DNA of 64,000 nt from Uloborus plumipes. Lineage: Eukaryota; Arthropoda; Arachnida; Araneae; Uloboridae. This document shows positions 25,101-37,100 of the stretch, piece after piece. Position 1 is the first letter of the stretch. Every line of letters starts with the position of its first letter. The notes beneath the pieces are model-generated. The model was not told the DNA's origin. It saw only the letters and a program-made list of their open reading frames with translations, and searched no databases. Both the position numbers and the translations under genes were made by a program. The DNA lies in assembly GCA_038373865.1 (NCBI GenBank), contig JAXGGA010001602.1:1-64000 (forward strand), in the 5' to 3' direction.

Positions 25101-28100
25101 ATAAATATTCACTTAAAACATAATATTTTGTGTTTTTAAGAAAAAAGAATTGAAAGCTTAATTTTATGTCATGGTATCCAATAAAATTCTCAGTCCACTG
25201 GCGAGAATCGGGCCATTTCCGGCCATCGGGCCATTTCGGGCCATCTCCGCTACGAAAGAAAACTGTTTGGATAGTAAGAAGATAAAACTGAAAGTTAATT
25301 CTTTAGCGACTTTTACAATTTGTCATTTACTTCTATTTCAGTATATGTACTTGACAGATTAACTATTTCACAATATTTTAACGTATTTTATTTGTTGGTT
25401 TATTCTGCATTATAGTGCCTTATTTTAATTCAGGGGTCAATCTAGAGAGAAATTAGGTCCGTTAAAGGACCCTTCACAAAATTCAGGCCCTCAAAAAAGG
25501 ACCCTTCACAAAATTCAGAAACTCAAAAAAGGACCCTTCACAAAATTCAGAAACTCAAAAAAGGACCCTTCACAAAATTCAGGCACTCAAAAAAGGACCC
25601 TTCACAAAATTCAGGCACTCAAAAAAGGACCCTTCACAAAATTCAGAAACTCAAAAAAGGACCCTTCACAAAATTCAGTTACTCAAAAAGGGATTCTTCG
25701 CAAAATTTAGTCACTCAAAAATGGACCTTTCACAAAAATCCCACACTCAAAACTGACTCTTCGCAAAAATCCGAGTTTACGGAGCGATTGGGAATAATTT
25801 TTGCCATAATTATTTTTCACAAAATTAGGAATTAGTTTTCACAAAATTCTGAACTATTTTTCACAAAATTCCAAAACCAGGACCTTGGTCAAATATCCTG
25901 GATTGACCCCTGTAATTAGTGAATTATTTTTTGTTTTAATTGATTCTTTTGCTTTGTTTTAATGTTTATTTAAACGATCAAATTACATATGGTATTGGGA
26001 AACAAGTAATGGCGAAATTGAATAATGAAAAACCATTCACCAAGATTCAAAATGCTTCACATAGCGTACCCGTGTCGGAAAAATACTGGATTAGTGTTTA
26101 TAGATATTCTTATTTGTTGCGTAAAAATTTCAACTTTGAAGTTCCATCTACAGCATTTTGTTCATATTTAGATATCAAAAATCATTAATTTTGTCTCATC
26201 CAAAAAACAAACAAAAATTTTCGTGTCTTGTTGCATGTAATATTTCCTGAGTTCGAGTGAATAATAGCCAATTGTGGGAAACCAAAGAAGAAGCATGGCA
26301 GTGATACATTAGAAATGGTGTGATATGGCTCCCTTAGCTTCTATAACGGTGCCAGGTTTGCCCAGACTATAGTTTATCTACACAAATAGTGAAAAGGAAA
26401 AAGTGGAGTGGTAATTCAGGGAAATTATTGTGGAAAATACGTCAATGTCTTTTTTTCGTCTGTTTGGTATTGAAAGCATTTTATAAATAGCTTAAATAAT
26501 TTTCATTTTAATGGCATTTTCATGAAAATAAATGAGTCTAAAGTTTTAGGAGATACAAATTAAATCAAGATTTCAATCAAAATTGGTCATTATCCAAATT
26601 TGCTCATAAAGGCAGAAAGTGACTGTCACTGTTTGATTTTCTCTGGTTAAACCTAATTAAGACAGTAAGTTTCCAACATGCATAGAATGTGTTTTAATTA
26701 TTTTTTTATGTGTTAAAACCTGATACATAAGAACTGCATAAATGTATTCATTCTGTCTATTTCAGGTATTAGAAGGCATTTTCATAAATTGGTTAAAGGT
26801 TTTAGTGATGAGGCTTTTACGACTTGTGCTCAACGTGCCTTAGGACATCATTATTCAAGATCTCGTGTGAATTTTGATCAGACAAAAACAGATATTATGA
26901 TAACAGGAATTTTAAAATTGATTGATCAACTCAAGTCCAATGTAAACAAAAATGGTCTACGATTAAGGTAAGTATAAAGTATTATCCACTAAATAATGAG
27001 ATATATATCCCTCTATGAATATACCATAAATTTTGAAATAATTCTGCATTTAATAAAAAGATTAACTGAACCAGTTTTTGTGTTTCATAATATTTTTATG
27101 CTTTGCATTGTTTCAAAAAATTAAAAAATCAACATAGTTTTGCTTTGTGTGTTGTTTATTTGTTTCTTTCTTTCTTTGTTGTATCATGGCTGCATTTTCT
27201 TTAAATGAAGTGACAGTTTGGCATTCTTCTACGAGTTAACGAATATCAATCGGTGATGTAGACAATTGCTTATCCATTAGTTGTAATAATCAGGCACGAA
27301 TTTCATGATACTTCGGCACATTTAATCCACTTATATGTAAATAAGGCATTTTAACTGTTCTATGTCCAGTTCATTATTCAATAGCCTAGCAATTTTTATT
27401 TACAATGCCTGCATATGAGGCAAAACCATCGAAGTTTTTTTTTTTTTTTTATTTGAAGACTTGTATCTTTTGTGAAATACTGACTGTTTAAGAGTTGGAA
27501 TAGATTTCAATTGACTCATTGTATCAGCAAATGTTACGTATTTGACTTCCTTTGGAAGAATGTAGTTGACATATTCATTATGAGACGCTAAATCCAATTT
27601 CCTTAAAAGTAACCTTACTTTGCCGGCGTCATCCAATTTTACTGCATTGGCGTTAAAGTTTCTTCATACCGTGTGTACCATTTATCGAATGCATAGCACT
27701 TTTCCATGTCCTATATATAAAGTCACTTATACCTTTCGCCAAAGGTTCCAATAAAAATTCCACATTATCAGGTTCATTGGATGCTGTAGTTGTTAAAGAA
27801 CCTTCATCAGTGTTAGCCATTTTCTTTTTTTTTTACTTGCAGATTTTGTGTCACGAAAGTTCTCGTTGCCACTTTTGTTATATCCATGCCTTAGGTGTGC
27901 CAAGTGAGGTTAATAACACGAATATAAAAAATGCAAGAAATGGTTTTATTTAAAAAGACATAAAACTGGAAGTTATTTAAGCAATACCGTCGGATGCAAG
28001 GGACATGTTATTAGCATTTCAAAGCAGTTGGGCTGTTGCCATCATATTGTACTATCCCAGATAGGATCCTTAATAGAGCCCTATAAGAGAAGTGAATTTG

Positions 28101-31100
28101 AACAGTTATCTAACTGATATGCTTGACAGATTCTATTGGTCCAGATAGTGGTACCCCAAATGTCAAAATCTTTGCTGACTGCAGAATAATAATGACTCAA
28201 GTGTAACTATGACATATTAAATCAAATGTTATTATTGAAATACTTTTTTAAATGCTACATTGTTGAATGCTCCAAAATTATTTTTGTAATTGAAGTGTAA
28301 TGCTAATGTTATAGTTAATGTTTGATGCTGTTTTGTTTGAAAGGCAGGTAAAACTAATACTTACCTTTCAAAACTTTTAGGTAAGAGATTTATAGTAAGC
28401 CAATCTTTATTTTGTTGCCATTCATAGCATAGTGGAAATTGATTAGCACTGTTTTTACACATCTCTTCCCGGGGCTTGAACTTATATTCTCCCTTCCTGG
28501 ATTATATCTTATTCCCTTATATCTGCTACCTCAAGTTTTTTTTTTTGAGTTTGGATAAAGTCATAAAGCTTTCTTTTAACAATGTATTCTATAATCTTCT
28601 TTATATTTTTTGTACTTTGAATTCAATTTTTTTATAATTACTACTTTCTAAAGATTTTGAAAAAAGAAAAAAAAAATGCTTTTATTTGTAGTACATTTTT
28701 GCAGTTATAAATTTTAAGCTTATGCCATTATTTAAAAAAAATTACAATATTTATAAAAATGGATTTGGAGTAACTTGCAAGAAACAGTAAATATTTGCAA
28801 TGAAGTGAATAGTTGCAAAGAGTACTTACACATAATAATGCATTGATGAAATTTTTAAAACAGTCATGTTGGGCTAAGACCCTGATCCTGATCATTACTT
28901 TTGTATTTTTATTTAGATTTTTAGATAACTTGATTCCAAATACATATTTCATATTCCCTGGCAATTTATCTCTTGTTTAAATGTTTGGATTATTTGTTGT
29001 TGTATGAAATAGCTAAAATTGTCTTGAGCGTAATATTTAGAATCTGCCATTGTTATGTCAAACTGTATCTTATCACGTTTTCTTTTTTTTTTCTAGAGAA
29101 TTTTATTCTGTTCATTTCCCTGAGTTAAGGAGCATTGTGACTGACCTTACTGCATATGCCAAATGCGTTAATGTGCTGGGTGATCGCAATAATTTACCTG
29201 ATGATATTAATGAGCAATTAACGTTAATATTGGAAGATTCTACTAAAGTAGATGATATTCTAAAAGCAACAAAAAATTCCATGGGTAAGTGAAGGAAAAG
29301 TACGTGCAAGGTATAACAAAAGTTATGCTTTGAAAAATTTCTGTCATTTCTTTAATGATAAATTCTTTTATTTTTCCTTGACATAATTTGTCACCACCAG
29401 CTAAATTTAGTCACTTTCAAATGGAAAACTTTTGAATTTTATCTCTTTTCAAATGAGGCCCTTAAAAAGGACTTTTTTTTCATTCACTGTTTCTGGAAAA
29501 TGTTGTTTGTGATGCATGAAAAAGAGGAAAATTGTGACTTTGTTATCGAGAATGGCATACCTCTTTTAAAAATGGTACGTTTTATGTGAGCTATTAGTGT
29601 GATCAATAACTCATTCAGAGACAGATTCTTATTTTATCATAGTTTACTCCAGTTGTAAAATGATGTACAATTTTTACAGTGTAAAATGAGGTTTGAAATA
29701 ATTATATTTAAGGCACCTCAACTAATTTTAAGCTTTTATACTTGTGTGAAAATATTTGCTATTTCTTTTAGATTTTATCAGAAAACATTTTTACTCTTGA
29801 AAATTCTGTGTATTGATATTGCTGTAAATTAAGTAGCCACTGATTTTGTGAGTTAAAAAGGAGCCATAAAATTCAACTGTACTTTAGACTTATTGTGCAG
29901 AATCCTTATGCAAAATCTACAAGTGACTGATTACAAGGCCTGTGCTACGGATTTTAAATTGTTAGCCATTAAACTAGTGAAATTTAAAAATCTTCACCAA
30001 ACTTTGAAAGTCTTAGTGAAACATTAATTTTAACAAGTTTAGTTAATATTTTTCCTATAATAATTTATGTATTGTTTCTAGTGGAAATTTTAGCGAATTT
30101 TCTATTTCCCAATACTTTAGCCAAATCAGAGTTTTTTTCATAGCATACGGCCAATTGACAAATGATTAACGTGGGCTCTGCATTAACAATAAATTCAAGG
30201 TTATATCTCTCATGTTTTTAGCTAACCATTACTCAGGGCATTTGTTGCACAGGAAACTATTTACTTGCAATGTTTTAGACATTCTTCAATTCTGCTGAAT
30301 GCTCGTTGCAACTTCTTATATCCTTAGTAACTTGGCATGCATAATGTTGTACATGTAGTTGACAAATTGGCATGCATTGTTTAGTCAGACACTCTGGGAC
30401 AGAACATAATCAGAAGAGTAAAAAATCCTGATTTTCTGATTAATGTGGGTAATAAGCAAACAAATCCTTAAGTGTGCAAACTTACCATTCATTGTGCTTG
30501 AAAATCATGTTTGGTAACAAAATGTCATAGCATTGTGTATAAAAATGAAAATATACATATAGAAATAATTTTTTCATAAAGTTAAAAATTTGATATTTGG
30601 TGTAGGAAAAGTTATATTCCTGCTATCACAGTTTAAAATTATTATTTGGGTGGGCATACGTTAAAGAGTAAAAATAATAATGATAAAAAAATCTACAAAT
30701 TTGATCCAGACATCTGGATTAATATTGACTAAATAAATGAGGTTCTATACTTGGTATTTTTTACCTGTTTCATGCTACCTTTCATACAATCCATTGTAAA
30801 TGGTATTAGTTTTTTCTTAACAACAACCTTATGTAGGATTTTATCTTCTGCAATACAACCATTCATTGATGACAAAAATTGCTGATTTAGCTGTACTCTA
30901 TTACTTAGAAAGATTACCCTAAAGTCTAAGTCATCAAGTATACTACTGCATAATAGTGTTTTTACTTCATTTGATTCTCTTTTTAAGTACAAGCAATTCT
31001 CTTGATTATTAAGCCGTGCATTATTTGGATAAGATTTATGTAAATGGTTAATTATATGTATTTTATTATTTACATAGGAATGGATATTTCTGAGACTGAT

Positions 31101-34100
31101 CTTGAAAACATAAAGGATTTCACAAACTATGTGTTTACTCTCATGGGTCGCCTTCAAGATACTGAAAGTTATCTAAAATCAAAGATGCATCAAGTAGCTC
31201 CAAATTTAAGTAAAATTAGCGGTGAAATGGTGAGTTCTAAATGGATACATTGTTTTCATCAAGACATAGACATTATATATTTTCACTCATGCCAAAAAAA
31301 AAAAGCATTTTGTAATTGCCTGAGATTTGCATACTAGCACAAAACAGGGAAATATTCATTGTCTTGTTTCATAAATTGTGTTAAAAGTTGCTTTTTAGAT
31401 TTATATATACAGCAGAGTCAAAAATCTGAGTCCCAAAAGTCCAAGGTTCCTCTTAATTCGAGGTAACCAAAAGTTCGACTTTTTCCCTTGCTTGTAAGAA
31501 TGCAGTTTTTTTCATTCGTTTCTTCATGCAGCAACATAACATTTTGGAATCACACATATATTCGCTTTCATAATGTCTTAAAAGAGAAAGGTAGCAAAAA
31601 ATGTTTTTTTAAACCTAATATAGTTCACTGTATGTTATTAAACTGAAAAGAAAACATCTAATGTGGATGCAATGTCTAATTCTTCTTTTTTAATAATACA
31701 CATTTTTAATAGCTACAGATGCTTTCTGCTATCTGTACATCAAAGACTTTCTCTATTAAAATCACTTTTTTAACTTCTTATAGTGAGGTAATAAAGGGCC
31801 ATTGTAAAGGGTGGGTTGCCGACATTCATCAAGTAGCATGAAACATTTACTTGACTAGGGACAAAATAATTCATGACAAAAGTAATTATGCAGTATGTTA
31901 TTTGTAGCCATAGTTCTGACACAGTTCATTGTGCAAAATATATTTCAGAAGATTTCTTTGTGCTAAGTTCTTTCACTAGAATTCATACATGTGATTTTTT
32001 TGCTAATTTCAGAATTCAGCAAATTTATAAATTTTCAGATTCTCTGAATTTTATTCTTTTAAAGTTTTAAGAAGAAAAAAATTGGAATTAACAAAAAAAA
32101 AAAAAAAAAAAAAAAACACTCTTGTAAAAAAAAAAAAAAATAACTTCATTTCTGCTCAGTAGCTTTATGTTGTACACTGTTTAGGAAATAATAAATGATA
32201 TAGATTAGCTGTAGTAGTTGTTTAGAGATTGCTATTCAGAACTGCTGTGAATAATATAAGCTTACTTTTCTGTGTGCATGGTAGGAATGGATGTATTGTT
32301 TTTAGTGTGCAATCTTCCTGTATCCTGCAAAACAATTGGGTTTTCTTCGTTTCAACAATTTTTTAACTGTTGTTGCATTACAAATAAACTAACTTTATTA
32401 TCATCTTCATGTAAATTTTAAATTGAAAATATAAATACACTATAGTAAATCATTCAAACAAGCAGTAATAACTGAAAAAAAGAGGAAGCAGTTGAGTAAT
32501 CTGTTCTTTTAAATTGATTGTTCTTTTAAATTGATATTTCTTTCCGGATTGTTCTTTTAAAACATCTTTGTTTTAAAGAGTAGTAAAATTAATAAAATAA
32601 AAGCATTTTTCACTATCTAACAGAAAATTCTGTGAAAAACATTTTCGAACTAATCATATTTATACAAATTTCTATTTCTAAAATTGCTATCCATCCAAAG
32701 TCAAAATTACTGTATTTTCTAAGAGGTTTACTGTGGCTTGTTAAAAAAATTAAACCCTTTAATCATGACTTACATGCTGATGTGGCACACAAGGGAGCGA
32801 GATTGCTTGATTCTCCCAATTTTTTCTGAAATCCCACTCAATAAAAATCCTTTTGCGCACTGTTCCCCATGAGTAGACATGCGGGTCATTCCATGTGAAA
32901 TCAACAAGCCTCAAAACTTGACCATTACCAATTTCAAAAACAATTACAGGGTTAACTACGGCTATAAAGTGATACACAAAAATGATTTAAAAAAATTTTT
33001 TTTAGCAGTTAGTTTTTTGGGTGGAACCCCTTAAAAAAACGCAAAAAAATGGCAAAAAGTGAAATTTTGAACAAACAAAGATTTAATTGCCTCAGCTTCT
33101 ATTACAGCTAGAGTGTTTTGTTATATATCATTGTAAAGATCTTTAAACAAGCTTTCAAATGATGTATAATTTGACAAGGTTTTGTGACGTAAATATTTCA
33201 AGGTCACCAAAAGCATTATTTGACCTTGAATATTTCAAAAAGTGTATTTTTTAAAAATCTGAAAAAAATATATACATTACTTCCTAATATAGTGTATATG
33301 TGGTAAAATTTTCAGAATGGGACAGCAATGGGATCTGGCGTTAAAATGGAATCGTCTTTTTACACTCTTACCACTTTATTGCAATGCCTATGACTCCTGA
33401 GGATATATAATACAGAAATATTATAAACTGCGAAATGTTATTTACAAGTGACGGTTGGCTTATTCCACGTCTTGTTTTGAGAGGTTAAAAATCATTAGTT
33501 TCCGTTTCTACTAGGGTCTACTTTTGAAATAATAGCACTTATGGGCACATTGACAACATTTTCAAAGTCTGGATAGTAGAAAGAATTCGAGGGTCCATGA
33601 GGTTGCAACAGCTTGATTTTCTTCATCTGTGTCTAAGACGCACCCTAGCCACCAATATCCATTATACCTGCAGATCAAGAATCCAACCATTTCTGAGCAA
33701 TCAAGATCGCCTTTGACAGTTGTATTATGTTTTATCCTTATAGTGTTGAAAATGAATATTGTAACGAGTCCGTAGCACCTTCAACTTTCTTCAAATGAGC
33801 AGTCCAATCTTGAGGAAGTAACTATAAATTTATTTACAAGTATGTACACTATTTACAATAAAGCGGGAAACAATTGCTAAACATCCAGCAATTAGGTAGC
33901 AAAACAGTACACTGTACTCTCAACAGTAACTCAGCACCACGTATCAAACGTGAACAGTAATTAAGCAATTACAAAAGCAAAACAACCATTCCCCAAGCGA
34001 ACGAAAACGAGTCACCAGATCAAATCTGAAAACAACCGACTGACTGTGTTCAAGGCCAGCTATTTATACTCGAAACGTAGTTTCGATAATGTTCCAGCAA

Positions 34101-37100
34101 AATCCGGAGTATTCCAAATCATTCATAACTTGAAATAATCCATTGAGAAAGTTCTAGCAATAAAAAGAAAAAGAAAACACTCCGAGCGAAAAATGTCTTC
34201 ACGCTTATTAAATGCAGGGCAAGTGTAAAAACTACAAAACGTTACAGGGCCGGTATACAAGTGATAAAAGTGATATCTTCAGATACTTTTGCAACATGAC
34301 GTCAGATAAAACCAAAACTAATGAAAATGATGCAAGGCAGGAAAAACAACAACTATTTACAAGATTTGTAACATTGCCCCCTTCCCAAGGACTGCACGTC
34401 CCGGGCAGTACAATCCCCAGAAAGGAAGCAAGGGAAAACTTACAGATGCACACATTACATGATAACCAATCATAAACATGATAAACAATAACAGTGAGAA
34501 CATGAAAGAAATAATAACATTAATAAAGTAATATTACAAACAATTAAAGGCAACAAAATTTACAAACAAATTACCATGGTAGCTTTAGATTTACTTTAGG
34601 AACTATGGCCATAGTATGGGGCTAGCCGATCATAATGGACAACCCTAGGTTTTGAATGTGATGACTTCTGGATCCTCACTACGACGTCGTTCAGCCGGTG
34701 AAGGACTGTGTAGGGTCCATCCCAATGTGACTGCAATTTGGGTGATAGACCTTTACGTCGGATGGGATTCCATAGCCATACCTTGTCTCCTTCTAGAAAG
34801 TCATGACCAGTGGACCTTGTGTCGTATCGGGTCTTCATCTTCTCCGTCGCGATGTTGATTCGCTCCCGTGCGAAGTGATGAACGTCTTCCAACTGGGCCT
34901 GGAGATCCTGGACGTACTCCTCAGGCGATGAAGGCGCATCTGGAGGGAGACCGCAGACGAGATCACAAGGCAGCCGAAGCTCTCGGCCGAAGAGCATCTG
35001 TGATGGGGAATATCTGGTGGTCTCGTGGACAGCACTGCGGTAGGCCAGCAGGAACAGAGGAAGTTTCTTCTCCCAATCCTGTTGATTTTTGGAGACCATA
35101 AGCGAGAGATTATTAAGTATTGTCCTGTTGAATCTCTCCACCATGCCGTCCGATTGTGGGTGTAGTGGTGTCGTTCGAGTTTTCTCAATTTTGAGGATTT
35201 TACATAGGCCCTTAAACACAGCAGAGATGAAGTTTCTCCCCTGATCGGAGTGGATCTGCAAAGGTGTCCCATATCTCGAGATCCAATGCTGGACTAGAGT
35301 CTCTGCTACAGTGGTAGCTTCTTGATCCGGAATGGAATATGCTTCGGGCCACTTGGTAAAATAGTCAATGGAAACTAGGATGTATTTGTTCCCATCAGTA
35401 GTTTTCGGTAGAGGACCAAGAATGTCGATCCCGATTCGTTCGAAAGGAGCTCCTACATTGTAAAGATGTAGCTTCCCGCGGCTTCTTCTCTTCGGTCCTT
35501 TACGGGCAGCACAGGCGTCACAAGAATGACACCACTTCTCTACGTCATCCTTCGCCTTGCTCCAGAAGAAGCGTTCTCGAACCTTGCAGAGGGTTTTCAA
35601 CACACCAAAATGTCCTCCAGTCGGACTACTGTGCAACTCCTTTAGAACGTCTGGAATTCTTGATCTGGGAAGGAGTAACTGCCATTTGAATGCTTTACCA
35701 TCGTCAGATTCCCATTTCCGATACAGGACGCCATTTCGCAACTGGAGAGATTTCCATAGAGCCCAGTATCTTTTCGTTGCAGGACTGTAGATAGAAATGT
35801 CTTGCCAACTAGGTCGCCGACTGTCTTCTTCCATTAACTCCATGATAGGCTTTAGGTCTGGGTCTTCAAGCTGATCTTTTCTTACTTGGTCGTCACTCCA
35901 TGGATCAGGATCTGAAGATGATGAAGTAGCAGTAACTTGACAGGCAGTAGGAATTATCGTCCCGTACTGTTTCTCTATTCGGGAGCAATAATGGCAGTTC
36001 TCGGAACAAGGTCTTCTTGATAATGCGTCAGCATTCCCGTGTGACATGCCTTTTCGGTGCTTAATCTCGATGTCATATTCCTGGAGCCGCTGTATCCACC
36101 TGGCTACCTGGCCCTCTGGATTCTTGAAATTCAACAGCCAAGTTAAAGAGGCATGATCAGTCCGGAGCAGGAATTTACGGCCGTAGAGGTAATGATGGAA
36201 ATGTTCTACAGCTTTAACTATGGCGAGCAATTCCTTTCTCGTGACACAATAGTTTCGCTCCGACTTGGATAAGCATTTGCTCCAGTAGGCGATGACATGT
36301 TTGTTACCGTCTATTTCTTGAGATAAAACAGTTCCAACGCTCTCGTGGCTCGCATCAGTGTCAAGTATGAAGGTTTTTTCAGGCTGAGGATAAGAGAGAA
36401 TAGGCGTTGATGTTAAAGCCTCCTTCAGCTGTAGAAATGCCTCCTCGCATTCTTTGGACCATTCAAATTTTTGTTTGCTCTCCGTCAGCTTATGCAAAGG
36501 TCGCGCAATGTTGGAAAAACCCTTCACAAACTTCCTGTAGTACGTGCAGAGCCCCAGGAAACTTCGCAGCTGATGGACATTTTCGGGGCGGCTCCAATTC
36601 TTGACTGCAGATACCTTATCTGGATCTGTTCGTACACCCTCTGAAGAGATAATGTGACCAAGGTAGTTCACCTCACGGCGGAACAGATTACACTTGGACG
36701 GGCTTAACTTCAGGTTGGCTTCCTGAAGCTTCTGCAGCACCTTCCTAAGATTAGCCAAATGTTCCTCAAAACTGCGTCCTATGATGATGATGTCGTCCAA
36801 GTAGACAAGACAGGATTCAAAAGAGAGTCCTCGTAACACTGACTCCATAAGACGCTCGAACGTGGCTGTTGCATTGCAGAGGCCGAACGGCATCACTTTA
36901 AACTGCCACAAGCCTTGTCCGGTTGTAAACGCCGTCTTCTCTCGGTCGTCGGGGTGTATCTCCACCTGCCAGTAGCCGCTCTTTAAATCCAGGGTCGAAA
37001 ACCACTTGTGTCCGGAAAGGGTGTCCAGAGTGTCATCGATCCGTGGAAGAGGGTAACTGTCCTTCTTGGTGATGTCATTCATGCGTCGGTAATCAACACA

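Noticed and set aside
30729..31157. 142-codon minus-strand frame
   Set aside because: It overlaps exon 6 of the NOP56-like gene on the other strand and has no recognisable motif.
34652..36604. Several plus-strand frames within the Gypsy element
   Set aside because: They are shadows of pol on the opposite strand.
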